Below are positions 1 to 11,896 of a DNA stretch of 64,000 nucleotides, one piece after another. Numbering within the stretch: the first letter of the stretch is position 1; each line of letters starts with the position of its first letter. A program made the position numbers and the translations under genes. Origin of the DNA: Alopecurus myosuroides. Taxonomy: Eukaryota > Streptophyta > Magnoliopsida > Poales > Poaceae. The notes beneath the pieces are model-generated. The model worked only from the letters and a program-made list of their open reading frames with translations. It was not told the DNA's origin and did not search any database. The stretch is from contig CM054060.1 in assembly GCA_028641055.1 (NCBI GenBank), positions 299,339,835-299,403,834 of the forward strand, read 5' to 3'.

Positions 1-41
1 TGAGAAGGACTTGAATTTATCACTGCCCTCTTTGATGTGCT

Positions 42-3000
42 CTACAATCTTCTTGATTTCATTATCACGAAGTTGTTCAGAACGAATCTTGTCCTCAGAG
101 TTGGACTGGCTGTCAAGCTAGCAAGGTATCCTTCAGGGACAAGACCAAGGTTCAGCTTCTGGAATTCTTCATGAAGTGGAGGTTGGCTTTCCATGATCAT
201 GAGATTATTGCAATAGGATTTGCGACTGAGAGCATCAGCCATAACATTAGCCTTGCCTGGAGTGTAAGAAATGGTGAGATCAAAGTCTTTAATCTTCTCA
301 ATCCATCTCCTTTGCCTGAGGTTTAGATCCGGCTGAGTGAAGATGTATTTCAGACTCTTGTGATCGGAAAAGATTTCAGTTTTGTTACCCAACAAGTATT
401 GTCTCCATTTCTTGAGGGCAAACACAACTGCTGCAAGTTCAAGATCATGAGTTGGATAGTTTTGCTCATGTGGGTTCAACTGACGTGAAGCATAAGCCAC
501 AACTTGACGTTCTTGCATAAGAACTGCTCCTAGGCCTTGGAGAGATGCATCACAGAAAATCTGGAAAGGTTTGGTAGTATCGGGGCCAACCAGAACTGGG
601 GTGGAAGTGAGTCTGGTTTTGAGGAGATTGAAACTCTCATCACATTGTGGAGTCCAAACGAACTTTTTGTCCTTCTTTGTGAGATCCGTGAGAGGTTTAG
701 CATTCTTGGAAAAGTTTTGGACGAAACGACGGCAATAGCTAGCCAAGCCAAGGAAACTTCTGACTTGCTTCACCGTCTTAGGGGGTTTCCAATCAACAAT
801 TATCTTAACCTTTTCAGGATCAATGGCTATGCCCTTGGCAGAGATGATATGACCAAGATATGCAACTTCTGGAATCCAGAACTCACATTTGGAAAACTTG
901 GCATACAGACGATGCTCGCGAAGTTTCATGAGAGTGAGACGAAGGTGTTCTCCATGCTCTTCCTCGGATTTTGAGTAGACTAGAATGTCATCAAGATATA
1001 CCACAACGAACTTGTCGAGGTATTCATGGAAAACAGAATTCATGAGTCTTGAGAACGTTGCCGGTGCATTGGTGAGACCAAAGGACATTACGGTGTATTC
1101 ATATAGACCGTAACGAGTGGTGAAAGCTGTCTTAGGAATATCTTCCTTTCTGATCTTTATCTGATGGTACCCCATCCTCAAGTCCAACTTTGAGAATATT
1201 GAGGCTCCAGCAAGTTGATCAAAAAGATCATCGATACGAGGAATTGGATACTTGTTCTTGATGGTTTTCTCGTTGAGAGGACGATAGTCAACCACGAGTC
1301 TTTTTGTTTGATCCTTCTTGGCAACAAACAGAGTTGGGCAACCCCAAGCGGAGGAACTAGGCTGAATGTAACCTTTCTCCATGTACATATCGATTTGCTC
1401 CTTCAACAATTTCAGTTCAGGAGGAGCTATCTTGTATGGATGCTTAGAGATTGGAGCAGTACCTGGCTCAAGCTCGATCACGAACTCAACTGCTCTATCC
1501 GGAGGCATCCCTGGCAACTCTTCTGGAAATACGTCAGGGAATTCACAAACCACCGGAACATTTTCAATTGCAGGAAGGGGTTTGGCATCGAGGTTGAACA
1601 GCTGAACAGAACTTGATCCATATGGAGAATAGACTATCTGGCCTGAAGTGTGAGAGAGAGTTATTGACTTTTGAGCACAGTCAATTTTAGCTTTGTGGGT
1701 CTTCAACCAATCCATACCCAGAATGACATCAATGTCAGAATTTCCCAGCAACATGAGTGAAGCAAGGAATATGCGACCTCCAATTAGGATCTCATTGTCC
1801 ATGCTTATCTTGGATGTCAACATTTGCGGTCCCGGAGAGTGAACAGTCATTTGACTGCTTAGCGGAACCAGAACTAGGTTGTATGCTTTTGCAAAAATCT
1901 TTGACACAAAAGAATGTGATGCTCCAGTATCAAACAACACTTTAGCTGGAATAGAGTTTACGGGTAATATACCGAGAACGACGTCAGCAGCCTCCTCAGC
2001 TTTGTCGGCCTTGATATGGTTCACCCTCGCGGTCCTCCCGACAGGCCTGTTGTTGGAGTTGAAGGCTTTAGCCGGGGGAGCACGAACCATTGCATGGTTG
2101 GTGTTGGGGCGAGGAGGTGGAGGTAGCTGCTTCTGAGTGCACTTATCAGCGTAGTGTCCAGTCTCCTTGCACTTGTAGCAAGTGACGACACGAGGAGGAC
2201 CTGGCCTTGGCTGCCCCATTGGAAACCTCTGACCCTGCATCTGAGATGGGTTGGGTGGGCGGGGACCAAAGCCTGGAGAAGCTTGGGCATTTGGAGCCCG
2301 AGTGACAGCTCCATTTGGCACCCAGATGCGGCGCTTCTGCGGAGGGGTGGTCATGTTGGAGGAGGAACCACCCTCACGCGAGTGCTTACGGGACTCTTCG
2401 AACTCCTTGCACCCATTCTCCTCATTGAGCGCGGTGTTCACGAGCTCCACGAAGTCCTTGCACTTGATGTTGGTGAGAGCGTACTTCAGTTCCGGGTTAA
2501 AACCTCGGCGGAACCTTGCCATCTTCTTGGCTTCAGTGGACACCTCGTCACCAGCGTATCGAGCTAGACGATTGAACTCGTTCTGGTAGCCGAGGACGTC
2601 CAGCTTGCCCTGTTTGAGAGAGAAGAATTCCTCACGCATCCTTTCCATGAGACCATCTGGGATGTGATGCTTCAGGAAGGCATCCTTGAAACATCCCCAG
2701 GTGATAGGATAGCCAGCTCTCATGGTCTGGTAGTTCTCCCACCAAGTAGCTGCCTGACCCTTCAGTAGGTAGGTGGCATACTTGACCTTATCTTCCTCAG
2801 CAACATGAGCTATCTCCAGAGCCCTGTTCATCTCCCTGATCCAGTCATCAGCATCCAGAGGCTCACGTGTTGCCACGAAAGCTCTCGGCCCCATGCACAG
2901 AAACTCCTTGATGCTGACTCGCGGAGCATTCTGGTTGGTGTGCTGGTTAGCCTGGATCTGGGCCATCTGAGCCACGACCTGAGTCATCTGAGTCAACAGC

Positions 3001-3047
3001 TCCGTGAGCGGAGGTGGCTCCGGTGGGTTGTTCCTTGTTGGCGGCAT
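42..3047 (-). CDS. Gag-protease-RT-RNase H polyprotein, 3' end frameshifted
   Basis: A 1001-codon frame on the minus strand. Gag capsid region about residues 60-215 ([33 protein letters not shown]). CCHC zinc knuckle at about 290 ([14 protein letters not shown]). Aspartic protease at about 370 ([13 protein letters not shown]). Reverse transcriptase at about 560-740 with YLDDILVYS as catalytic box. RNase H at about 830-950 starting [11 protein letters not shown] and including SDHKSLKYI and ADALSRK. After the RNase H linker the frame shifts: from about base 107 leftward the expected continuation ([16 protein letters not shown]) lies in another frame and stays open to base 1, so one base has been lost. 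The frame otherwise contains no stop, which suggests a fairly recent insertion. Integrase lies beyond the window. Confidence 0.92.
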   Translation of the reverse strand: MPPTRNNPPEPPPLTELLTQMTQVVAQMAQIQANQHTNQNAPRVSIKEFLCMGPRAFVATREPLDADDWIREMNRALEIAHVAEEDKVKYATYLLKGQAATWWENYQTMRAGYPITWGCFKDAFLKHHIPDGLMERMREEFFSLKQGKLDVLGYQNEFNRLARYAGDEVSTEAKKMARFRRGFNPELKYALTNIKCKDFVELVNTALNEENGCKEFEESRKHSREGGSSSNMTTPPQKRRIWVPNGAVTRAPNAQASPGFGPRPPNPSQMQGQRFPMGQPRPGPPRVVTCYKCKETGHYADKCTQKQLPPPPRPNTNHAMVRAPPAKAFNSNNRPVGRTARVNHIKADKAEEAADVVLGILPVNSIPAKVLFDTGASHSFVSKIFAKAYNLVLVPLSSQMTVHSPGPQMLTSKISMDNEILIGGRIFLASLMLLGNSDIDVILGMDWLKTHKAKIDCAQKSITLSHTSGQIVYSPYGSSSVQLFNLDAKPLPAIENVPVVCEFPDVFPEELPGMPPDRAVEFVIELEPGTAPISKHPYKIAPPELKLLKEQIDMYMEKGYIQPSSSAWGCPTLFVAKKDQTKRLVVDYRPLNEKTIKNKYPIPRIDDLFDQLAGASIFSKLDLRMGYHQIKIRKEDIPKTAFTTRYGLYEYTVMSFGLTNAPATFSRLMNSVFHEYLDKFVVVYLDDILVYSKSEEEHGEHLRLTLMKLREHRLYAKFSKCEFWIPEVAYLGHIISAKGIAIDPEKVKIIVDWKPPKTVKQVRSFLGLASYCRRFVQNFSKNAKPLTDLTKKDKKFVWTPQCDESFNLLKTRLTSTPVLVGPDTTKPFQIFCDASLQGLGAVLMQERQVVAYASRQLNPHEQNYPTHDLELAAVVFALKKWRQYLLGNKTEIFSDHKSLKYIFTQPDLNLRQRRWIEKIKDFDLTISYTPGKANVMADALSRKSYCNNLMIMESQPPLHEEFQKLNLGLVPEGYLASLTASPTLRTRFVLNNFVIMKSRRL

Positions 3048-3258
3048 CCTGAATAGACATTCATTTTAGCACAACAACAGAAAAAAGATAGACTTGGTAA
3101 CCGAAAGATAGATTATTCCGACGCATGAATAGATAACCAACAGGTACATCATCACATGTTCAATTACATCAGAATATCTAACAGACCAATACATGGTTCG
3201 AAATACAAAGGATAACTAAACATAGCTAGGAACGGATACATCGGTACTCCCATGCTCA

Positions 3259-4242
3259 TCACGCAGGACGGCGGTGAGTAGTACGACGAGAGATACGGTG
3301 CGGAGGAATCCCACGGAAGTAGGTATGACGACGATCCACGTAGAGCGGGACTGCCCTGAGAGCAACTCTCGGTGTGGTGAAGTAGAAAGCGTCGTCTCCC
3401 TGTGCTCCAAAGCGGGGAATCCCAGTGTAGCCCGGACCAAGGTCGAGAAGTGGACCTCTGATCGGCTCGTAACCTCCAGCATCTGGCAGCGGAAACCCAG
3501 CTGGCTGAGTGAAACGTGCAAAGCGCTCGTCTCCAACAAAGTCTGTGGTGTACGTAGCCAGACGAGTCAACGCCAGGTAGAGCTGCTCCCTGACTGAGGC
3601 TAACTCCTGAGAAAGTGTGGAAGCAACGGCGTCACTGTGCCTCACGAACTGAGCAGTGGTGTGCAGCCTGGAGCTATCAGACTCGTAAGTATCCAGGTTG
3701 CTGTGGAGAGTGAAGTGAACTCCCGCTGCCGTGATGTAACCACGGGGGATGTGACGATAGATGGAATCATCAAACCCCCAGTAGTCAGCACGGAGGACGG
3801 TGAGACTCACATACGCTGCCTGCTGCACGGCCATATCCACTGTGGAACCTACTGCCTCGTAGCGGTGGACAATGCTCCTGCCATCATCCGACAGAATGTA
3901 GACGATAGCCTGGTAGCAGGTCTGGTCAAACTCTCGCTGCTGCTCGTAGACCTGGTACTCTAGTGCCCAATGGAACCCCAGATAGGTAACCATGTCTCTC
4001 AGCATCTCCGGATAACCGGCGGTGCCCTCACAGCGAGTCATCCGAACCACCTGCGGGTAGAACCTGAGATCCATCTGCAGATGATCGGGGAAGTTTTGAC
4101 TAGACTCCGGTAGATAACTGATGTGGAAAGTAACAACAAGGTTCAACCGACGAAAAGGATGTTGAAAAGAACAGCATATTGAAGCAACATCGGGAAACTC
4201 TAGACCAAAAACTCCTGAGGTACTACAGAGAACCCAAAACAC
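3259..4242 (-). CDS. Extra ORF ahead of gag, possible dsRBD-like fold
   Basis: This 327-codon open frame lies between the PBS and gag, in the same direction. I do not recognise a named family. Residues about 75-160 have an alternating helix-strand-strand-strand-helix character: a YPEMLRDMVTYLGF helix, strands around LEYQVYEQQ and CYQAIVYIL, then GSTVDMAVQQAAYVSLTVL. This pattern resembles a double-stranded-RNA-binding domain (helix 1 with a Gly, Ala-rich helix 2). That resemblance is my inference from the pattern alone. The C-terminal part is rich in Gly, Pro and Arg and ends in RRTTHRRPA, a basic tail. The first 30-40 residues are Cys/Phe-rich and may be non-coding, so the true start may be downstream. 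Extra ORFs are known in plant Ty3/gypsy elements; a role in RNA packaging or silencing escape would be speculation. Confidence 0.55.
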   Translation of the reverse strand: MFWVLCSTSGVFGLEFPDVASICCSFQHPFRRLNLVVTFHISYLPESSQNFPDHLQMDLRFYPQVVRMTRCEGTAGYPEMLRDMVTYLGFHWALEYQVYEQQREFDQTCYQAIVYILSDDGRSIVHRYEAVGSTVDMAVQQAAYVSLTVLRADYWGFDDSIYRHIPRGYITAAGVHFTLHSNLDTYESDSSRLHTTAQFVRHSDAVASTLSQELASVREQLYLALTRLATYTTDFVGDERFARFTQPAGFPLPDAGGYEPIRGPLLDLGPGYTGIPRFGAQGDDAFYFTTPRVALRAVPLYVDRRHTYFRGIPPHRISRRTTHRRPA

Positions 4243-4434
4243 GTGAAATCCTAACTTGAAAGTTTAGGTGAGAACAGAAAACAACGTTGCACTTCCTTAC
4301 CAGAAAAGGGTGGGTGGGTGGGGAAAGAAAAAAATGGCAGAATTCCTACTCTCACGTTTCATCTTTCCTATATAGCTACAAAATAGTTTCTAGACTCAAC
4401 TGCGACCAGTAAAAAGGGATCCTACAGGCAGACA

Positions 4435-4447
4435 GACTCTGATACCA
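4435..4447 (-). promoter_or_regulatory. Primer binding site (initiator-Met tRNA)
   Basis: The minus-strand sequence TGGTATCAGAGTC lies two bases after the LTR end. It matches the first bases of the common plant PBS complementary to the 3' end of initiator methionine tRNA. Confidence 0.85.
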
Positions 4448-4449
4448 TT

Positions 4450-7400
4450 TGTCGCACCCTGGCTTCTAAGGGATACTCATCGGGCCGAACTGGATAGCAG
4501 GTGCTTGGATTATGGGGCATAACTGCTCCCACGTCCCAGCTTCCTGGTAGGCCTGCGCTTATGCGCGACAACACAAGCCCTGCTATTCCACCGTCGATGT
4601 AAACTATCCACTAGAAGTCATAGGCACTACTGTCGACGTACTTCATATCAATCACGCACGGTACGTCAACAGCTTTGAACGAATGATGATCACAGCTTAT
4701 CTCTAAGACACAAAAGATTGAAATAAAGTTGCAAATGGCCTTCACTAAGGCAGAGATAGCAAATACAATCATCGAGAGGACACATGTCCCAACATAGCAT
4801 TCATTACATCAGCGGAAGCATTCAAGGGGGTCTGAGTACAGACAAAATCCAAATAGGCTTAAGAAGCCGGAAACTGAAATAAAGACGGAGCCCATCCACG
4901 GTGTCTCGGATCCTGCCCGGGTCCGCTAACTACTCGTCAGCAGCCTCGTCAAACTCCACGTAGTAGCCGTCACCTGGATCCTCGTAATCGTAGTCTGCGG
5001 AAACCACAGCCCCAAAGGGGTCAGTACATAGACGTACTGGCAAGCAAGACTCACAGTTCACCAAAGTATAGCCCGTCAACACAAGCACAGATGACTTGGG
5101 TTCAACGGAAAGAAGGGGATATCTAAGATGCTGCAACTGGCTGCGCTAACCAACTACAGAGATTCTATCACTTCCACTATCAGAAAGGGGATAAGATCGG
5201 GTGTTGTAACCAACTGAAAGATAACGTCAAACAAACCCATCCTGGATCTCGCCCCTTATCCAAAGAAGCAATCCGAGGATAACTCACACAGTTTGAAATA
5301 ATGATGGTTCAAATTATTGTGTCAATAAGCCTATTACTAGTCAAGTTATTAATCATTGGGTGTAAAGTTGTTAATCATTAGGTTTAAGTTGTCCTGAGTA
5401 CTTGTTAGCCAGTACTTTCACCAAGTTAACCATAACCGCGGAAAACACGGCTTCTCGAGAAGATTATCCCTGCAGGGTTGCACCAATTTGGCCGTACACG
5501 TATGAATAACCCGCCAGATGGGATGCCTCCCACCAAGCGGGGCACTCAACACAACTCAACTCTTCTCCGCATCAAGCCCAAAGCACCTTGGGCGCACGGC
5601 TAATCGAGCCCAGAAGAAAATGGACCCTCATAGCACTCTAAGAACGTGTCCCCCTATATGCCGACTACAAAAGTTCCACCCTGCGCTGGGCTCGCAAAAA
5701 CATGCATGCGGCAAATAGAAAGCACGAACTAAATGAGATGATTTGGACGAGATGCGAATCGAATCAAATTGAGGGGGGCGCCCATACTCGCTTCCCACAT
5801 GCGGGTAGTGCGCTCATCATGGATCAGTAGACAAGACCCTTTTCCTATTAGGGTCGACACTAGCAGGCCTCAAAACCACACAGGGCCTCCTGCCGGTGCC
5901 TTATCATCAAATTATTATTAACAGTAATAACATTAGCATGATTGATTGATGGATTAAACATCGAGCCCCCAGAACATAATGAAATATAGTAACTGAAAGT
6001 AACGGGTAACAGACTCGAGAAAAAACAACCTAAGCATGCTAGTAAGACACTGGCTCAAACAATGGGGTTGTAGGAGTGGTGGTGAGGAAATATCAGGGTT
6101 AAAGGATTCATGTGATAGGTTCGCAACAGAAACAACTACCACTAAGGCTAGCAAAAATAGACAACGGAAAGTATCGGTAACCAGGGTTGAAAGGAACACA
6201 ATGGTTCATGTGAGTGATAACTTGCCTGCGAACTCAGCAGCCTGGTACTGAGCTAGATCCTCAGAAGGGGTGCTGTAAGGGTTGTCTGTCTCAACGTCGT
6301 CGTCTATTCGAGAAGAAGCAAACAAACAAAACAGGAATGTAAACAATCATTGCCATGGCATTGTGCACAATCAATATGATGCATGACAAGTTAATGGTTG
6401 CATCAAAATAAGCTAGCTAACATGATAACACAATTTAAATGGACCCATATGCAATTGGATTGCATATGGAAAAGGTCCATGGAAATAAGTGGAACAAATG
6501 ATTTACAATTAATTATTATGTGAAAGTTGTTAGCATGAGGCATGCATGATGGTAATAACAAAATAACAACAAATAAGAATAATAGATGCAAAGGAAAAGG
6601 AATAAAACAAGTTTGGAAATTATTTATTAAGTTTGGAAAATTTGGTTACTTAAACATGTCACACAAACAATTATTGTTTTCATCAATTTAAAGTGTGCAA
6701 AACAATTAACAAAATTTATATTTGAAAAGAACATCAAATTTTAGTTGGATTACATGTTTCAAATATTGAAATTGGAATTTGGATTATTTAATTATGAATT
6801 AAACAATATTAAACAAGTTTTAAATGAATTTAAAACAAGTTTGAATTTAATTGAATTTTTTTTTGTTCAAAACATGAATTCAAACTCACAATTGAAAAGT
6901 TCACACTTTGATGGTTTGAAAACATATTTTGCATGTTCAAAAATATTTTATATTAAGCAAGTTATGATTTTATCAAATTTAATTGAATTGAACAAGTATT
7001 AAATTATTTAGGCAATTTAAATTATTCAAACAATGAAACAAATTTTATGTTTGAATAGGATATTCAAAATGGTATGAAAAACATATTTTATTTGCCTTAT
7101 TTGGAATTAGTATGAATTATTTATGCATTATTACAAATTACATTTGGATTATTCAAATTTGAATTTTTAAATGCATTTTGAAAACTCAAAACAGAACACA
7201 AATGGAACAATTGGAAAGATCATGTAATTTTGAACAGAAAACATATATAACTTTTATTTATTAGACTTACAGATTAAAAGTTATTGATTTTTAAAGTTTA
7301 GTGCTTTATTCTGCCATTTAAAAGAAATAGAAATAAAAAGGATTTGTTTTAAATCCTTTGCTACCGCCACTGGGTCTACCCCAGCCACTGCCCCGTGGGC

Positions 7401-8964
7401 CCGTGGCCAGCGTGGCGAGTGCGAGCACGCGTGGCAGAGGGAGCCACTGCCAGGTGGGGCCGTGCGCGCGATAGAAATCGCGAAAAAAATTTGCGGCCGC
7501 GGGGGATCGATCCCGCGAGCTCGCGGTTGCGTGCGCGTTCTCTGAACCACTACGGTGTTGCGTTCGCTCTGTCAGTACTAGCGATGCAGGGAGGATAACG
7601 TTGCAGATCTAGGCTTAACTGAAACTGCACGCGCTGGTTCTGAACTTGCGACAGCTATCTGAGATCGCCGGCGGGGAACAGCACGGTGGTGCTCGATCTG
7701 GAAGCGCGGGGTGTGTGTGCAACGAGTGCACGGAAGCGTGCGCAACCAAGGAGTGAGAGGGAGAGACCACGAGGCTCACCACCAATCTGTAGAGGAAGCA
7801 GCGGGTCGTCGACGGCGAGCTGGGGCCGCGGCGGTGACGATGACGACGTCGTTGATCCCGTGCCCCTCCGAGCGAGCTACCGTGTCCAGAACGAAGAGGG
7901 AAAGGTGGCGATTTGATTCCCGTAGGCCGGAGGCTAGGTGGGGCAGCGAGGTGGCGGCGCCATGGTGATGTTCAGAGAGGTGGCCGCCGGTGAGAGATTC
8001 AGAGGTGGGGGGAAGTGGCGACAGAGAGAGAGGGTGGCGGCGCGGCGCGGGGAGCGAGGTCCTAGGGGCTAGGGTTAGGTGCGGGGTGCCCTAGGGGCTT
8101 CTTATAGGCGAGGAGAGCGAGGGGTGGCCGCCAGAGTCGCGGCGCGGTCGCGGTGGCGCTCTGCGATGCCTGCCGTACGGGGGAGAGATGATCTGCACGA
8201 TTTGCGAAGCGGTAAGTTTAGGCTTAGGCGGGCTGGGCCGCGCGCGCGTAGGTTAGGTGGGTTGGGTAGCTGTTAGCTGCCGCGCGCGCTGCAGGTTTTC
8301 TTCTTTTTTTTCTGTTTTTTTTTTTTTTTGCTGAAACAGAATTTAGAAGAATTTGTTAAGGTTTTGGTTAATAAAAATTTCAGAAAAATTAGGTTAGGCT
8401 AATTAGGTAAATAGAAACCATATTCCAAGATTGGATTTCAAAAATTTGAGATTTAAAATGATGTTTGTATTTGAATCCAAATTTGGGAGATTTTAATATT
8501 AATGAACCCTTATTAAAAACAAGCATTTGAATAGGGTTACCCCTAGGGTTTAAAATGATTTTAAAGATTAAAAATAGTGTGGTGAACTTCATGGATTCAA
8601 GAGGTACTGAATTTTAAGGATTGGTTTGAATTGGAAAATGATTTAGAAATTATTGATTTGAATTAATTGATTGGATTAATGGTTTGATTAAAACCAACAA
8701 TTGAATAAGTGATCCACATGGAATAAAATGGTTGTTTTTATTTGTTATTTTTATTCCAAAAGTTGTAACAGAGCAAGTATGAAAATATCCATTTGAAATT
8801 GTTTGAGTTTGATTGTGAAAACAAGATAAAACAGATGCAAAGCAAATAGTAACAATTGCAAACAAAAATAACACAAATGCAATGAGATGATGACATGATG
8901 CAATACTTGAAATAAAACAATAAATCAAACATTCTAAGGGGTATTTCATACTTGGGATGTTACA
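4450..8964 (-). repeat. 5' LTR of the Ty3/gypsy element (about 4.5 kb)
   Basis: Read on the minus strand it starts TGTAACATCCC at 8964 and ends GGGTGCGACA at 4450, two bases from the PBS. At 4515 bp it is very long. A TATA-like site at 8101-8106 divides it into a U3 of about 0.9 kb and a transcribed R/U5 part of about 3.6 kb. The segment 7350-8290 is GC-rich, while 6300-7300 is AT-rich with many short ATT/AAA runs. A 68-codon acidic frame at 5136-4930 (minus) is the only notable short ORF; I assign it no function. No nested insertion was recognised inside. Confidence 0.85.
8101..8106 (-). promoter_or_regulatory. TATA box of the long LTR
   Basis: On the minus strand this reads TATAAG within CCTATAAGAAGCC. 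It is followed about 30 bases downstream by CCCTAGGGCACC and CACCTAACCCTAGCC, a usual look for the start of the R region in grass retrotransposons. Start-site placement is inferred. Confidence 0.55.
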
Positions 8965-11376
8965 ATTTCCATATCCCTTTATGATGCTTCCTTCTGGCCT
9001 AGCACGGTTACGAACATATTTCTTTAATACTCCCATAAACCTCTCAAAGGGGAACATATTGTGTAGAAATACAGGACCGAGAATGGAAATCTCTTCGACT
9101 AGGTGGACCAGGAGGTGCGTCATAATATTGAAGAAGGATGGTGGGAACACCAACTCGAAACTGACAAGACATTGGACCACATCGTTCTGTAACCGTGGTA
9201 GATCTTCTGGACTGATTACCTTCTGAGAGATTGCATTGAGGAATGCACATAGCTTCACAATGGCTACTCGAACATTTTCTGGTAGGAGCCCCCTCAAAGC
9301 AATCGGAAGCAATTGCGTCATAATCACGTGGCAGTCGTGGGACTTCAGGTTTTGGAACTTTTTGTCCGCCATGTTTATTATTCCCTTTATATTCGACGAG
9401 AAGCCAGACGGGACCTTCATACTGCTCAGGCATTCAAAAAAATGACCTTCTCTTCTTTGGTAAGAGCGTAGCTGGCACGACCTTGAAACCATTCTGGATG
9501 CCGGTCATCTGGGTCTTTCAAAAGTTGCTGGCCCTGCCGTGCTTCCTTTGTATCATTTGTCTTCCCATACAGACCCAAGAAGCTTAGCAGGTTCACGCAA
9601 ATATTCTTCATAACATGCATCACGTCGATTGCAGAGCGGACATCTAGGACTTTCCAATACTGTAGCTCCAAAAATATAGATTTCTTCTTCCACATGGGTG
9701 CATGCCCGTCAACTTCCAGCGGAACTGATTGTCCGCCACGACCTTTTCCAAACACGACTTTCAAATCCTTGACCATATCAAATATCTCAGCACCAGTACG
9801 TTCCGTAGGCTTCGGCCGGTGATCTGCCTTGCCGTTGAAATGCTTGCCTTTCTTTCTTACGTTATGATTTCGGGGAAGAAATCGACGATGACCCAGGTAC
9901 ACGTTCTTCCTACAATTATCCAAAAATACACTTTCAGTCTCATGTAAGCAGTGCGTGCATGCTTTGTATCCCTTATTTGTCTGTACCGACAGGTTACTGA
10001 GAGCAGGCCAATCGTTGATGGTTACAAAAAGCAACGCTCGTAGGTCAAATTCCTCTTCTTTGTGCTCATCCCACACACGTACACCAGGTCTGCCCCACAA
10101 CTACAAAAGTTCATCAACTAATGGCCTTAGGTACACATCGATGTCGTTGTCGGGTTGCTTCGGACCTTGGATAAGCACTGGCATCATAATGAACTTCCGC
10201 TTCATGCACAACCAAGGAGGAAGGTTGTAAGATGCATAGAGTCACGGGCCAGGTGCTATGGCTGGAGCTCTGCTCGCCAAAAGGATTCATGCCATCAGTA
10301 CTTAAACCAAATCTTATGTTCCTTGCGTCAGCTGCAAAATCTTTGAACTCTCTGTCGATCTTTCTCCATTGCGTTCCATCAGCGGGGTATCTCAACTCCC
10401 CGTCGGACTTACGGTCCTCTTTGTGCCATCGCAACAACTTGGCATGCTCTTTGTTCCTGAACAGACGTTTCAACCGTGGTATTATACGAGCATACCACAT
10501 CACCTTGGCGGGAACCCTCTTCTTGGGTTTCTCGTCCTCAACATCGTCACCAGGGTCATCGCCTCTGATCTTATAACGCAATGCAGTGCATACAGGGCAT
10601 TCATTCAAATTCTCGTATTCACCGCGGTAGAGGATGCAGTCGTTAATGCATGCATGTATCTTCAGAACCTCTAAACCTAGAGGGCGTACAACCTTCTTTG
10701 CTTCGTACGTACTGGCGGGCAACTCGTTATTCTTCGGAAACATATTCTTCAACATTTTCAGCAAATTTTCAAATGATGAGTCAGCTACACCTTCCCGTGC
10801 CTTCCATTTCAGCAAATCCAGTGTGCAGCCCAGATTTTTCAGACTATTATCGCATCCTGGGTACAGCGACTTCGTGTGATCCTCTAACATGCGATCCAAA
10901 TTCTCCCTCTTCTTGTCAGTTTCGCAGCGTCTCCGTGCATCAGCAATGGTCCGACCAAGATCATCAGCGGGCTCATCATGTGCCTCTTCTTCACCTTCAC
11001 CAAACCCTTCCCCACCTTCAGCATCATCCTCCATGAAAGTATCACCGAAAGCCTCATGATAGTTGACATCGATATCATCCCCTTCTTCATCTTCTTCCAT
11101 TCTAACCTCTTTTTCTCCATGCTTGGTCCAACAATTCTAGCTTGGCATGAAACCGTGCCGAAGCAGGTGCATGTGAACGACTCTTGAGGAGGAGTAACCC
11201 TTCTGATTCTTACATTCAGCACATGGACAGATAATAAAACCTCGGTGCTTGTTCGCATTTGCCACTACGAGAAAATCTTTCAAACCCGTAGTGAACTCGC
11301 CAGAGAGTCGGTTACCGTACATCCATTGCCGATTCATCTGCATTATTATTATATAAAGTATATAATTAAACGTCAT
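8965..11376 (-). pseudogene. TNP2-like CACTA transposase, decayed
   Basis: Minus-strand fragments in order: 11376-11137 encodes the N-terminal transposase-associated domain (WMYGNRLSGEF, ICPCAECKNQ, HLLRHGFMPS) and ends at an in-frame TAG. The same frame reopens at once (NCWTKHGEKEV) and continues from 11100 with an acidic linker and the TNP2 start (LYPGCDNSLKNL, KIHACINDCILYRGEY, ECPVCTALRY) to about 10114. After a frameshift, 10100-9426 carries the catalytic-core region (ALLFVTINDWPALSNLSVQ, ACTHCLHET, AIDVMHVMKNICVNLL). 9492-8970 carries the C-terminal block (SHDCHVIMTQLLPIAL, FFNIMTHLLVHLVEE, FMGVLKKYVRNRARPEGS) and is cut by the gypsy LTR after GYGN. The open frame runs on into the LTR and makes a chimeric tail without meaning. 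Stops and frameshifts mean it encodes no functional enzyme. Confidence 0.88.
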
Positions 11377-11638
11377 GCCTTTATTAAACTAACTAGCTAG
11401 AAATAATACAACTCATGAAAGGTTCAAGTTGCTAACCGCGATCGCGGAGGAAAAATAAATGACAAAGCTCAAGTGTGGCTCGGACACTTCATATCATGTG
11501 TGTTTCATGCTCTCGAGCATTTCATCGAACACCTTGTGTGCATAGGAGGAACCAAAAGCAAACCCACCACCCCCTTGTGAACCAAAAGCATAGATGTGGC
11601 ACCAAATGTGACTAAGTGCAGTGAGCGGAGTCCTATAT

Positions 11639-11896
11639 AGGGATGGGCCTTTAGTCCCGGTTGGCCTGGCCAACCGCGACTAAAGGCCTTCGGGCCAGCC
11701 TGAGGACCTTTAGTCCCGGTTGGCCAGGCCAACCGCGACTAAAGCCCCTCCCGTGCGCAAGCTGTGAACCGAGCGCGCTGGGTCTAGACAGTTGGTCGCG
11801 GGTCTCCTCCCGAACCGCGACTAAAGGCCCCTTTGGTCGCGGTTCGATTATTTTGAGGACTAATGGGGGCGTATGGAAGGCCTATTTTCTACCAGT
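11639..11896 (-). repeat. CACTA terminal sequence and subterminal repeats
   Basis: The units TTTAGTCCCGGTTGGCC and AACCGCGACTAAAGG recur in both orientations between 11650 and 11850, followed by the terminal CACTGGTAGAAAA (minus strand, 11896-11884). In CACTA elements such subterminal motifs bind the small transposase-partner protein; here this is a family-level expectation. Confidence 0.75.

Larger units (their letters stand above)
1..8964 (-). mobile_element. Ty3/gypsy LTR retrotransposon with 4.5 kb LTR, 5' part
   Basis: The element lies on the minus strand and is cut by the left edge of the window. In its own order it shows a 5' LTR (8964 to 4450), a PBS matching initiator-Met tRNA, an extra ORF (4242-3259) and gag-protease-RT-RNase H (3047 leftward). 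Integrase and the 3' LTR would lie outside. The LTR has TG...CA ends (TGTAACATCCCAAG to TGCGACA). It is inserted in the transposase gene of a CACTA element: TNP2-like coding sequence stops exactly at 8965. The 5 bases outside the LTR are ATTTC; the matching duplication cannot be checked here. The domain order and CCHC gag suggest a chromovirus-like family, but the integrase that would settle this is absent. Confidence 0.9.
8965..11896 (-). mobile_element. CACTA (En/Spm) transposon, 5' part, split by the gypsy element
   Basis: The 5' end is at 11896 where the minus strand begins CACTGGTAGAAAATAGGCC, a CACTA-type terminal sequence. Next come subterminal repeats, then a TNP2 transposase gene on the same strand, cut at 8965 by the Ty3/gypsy LTR. 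The rest of the element would lie to the left of the window, beyond the gypsy insertion. The 3-bp target duplication cannot be tested because the other end is not visible. Confidence 0.85.

Noticed and set aside
530..2589. Several plus- and minus-strand frames of 60-150 codons under the gypsy polyprotein
   Set aside because: They overlap the 1001-codon gag-pol frame, which has all catalytic motifs; the others have none.
7281..8276. Arg/Ala-rich frames in the GC-rich part of the long LTR
   Set aside because: They lie inside the LTR leader, on both strands, without conserved motifs.
8650..8964. C-terminal extension of the TNP2 frame
   Set aside because: Sequence is LTR of the inserted gypsy element; the open frame is a chance fusion.
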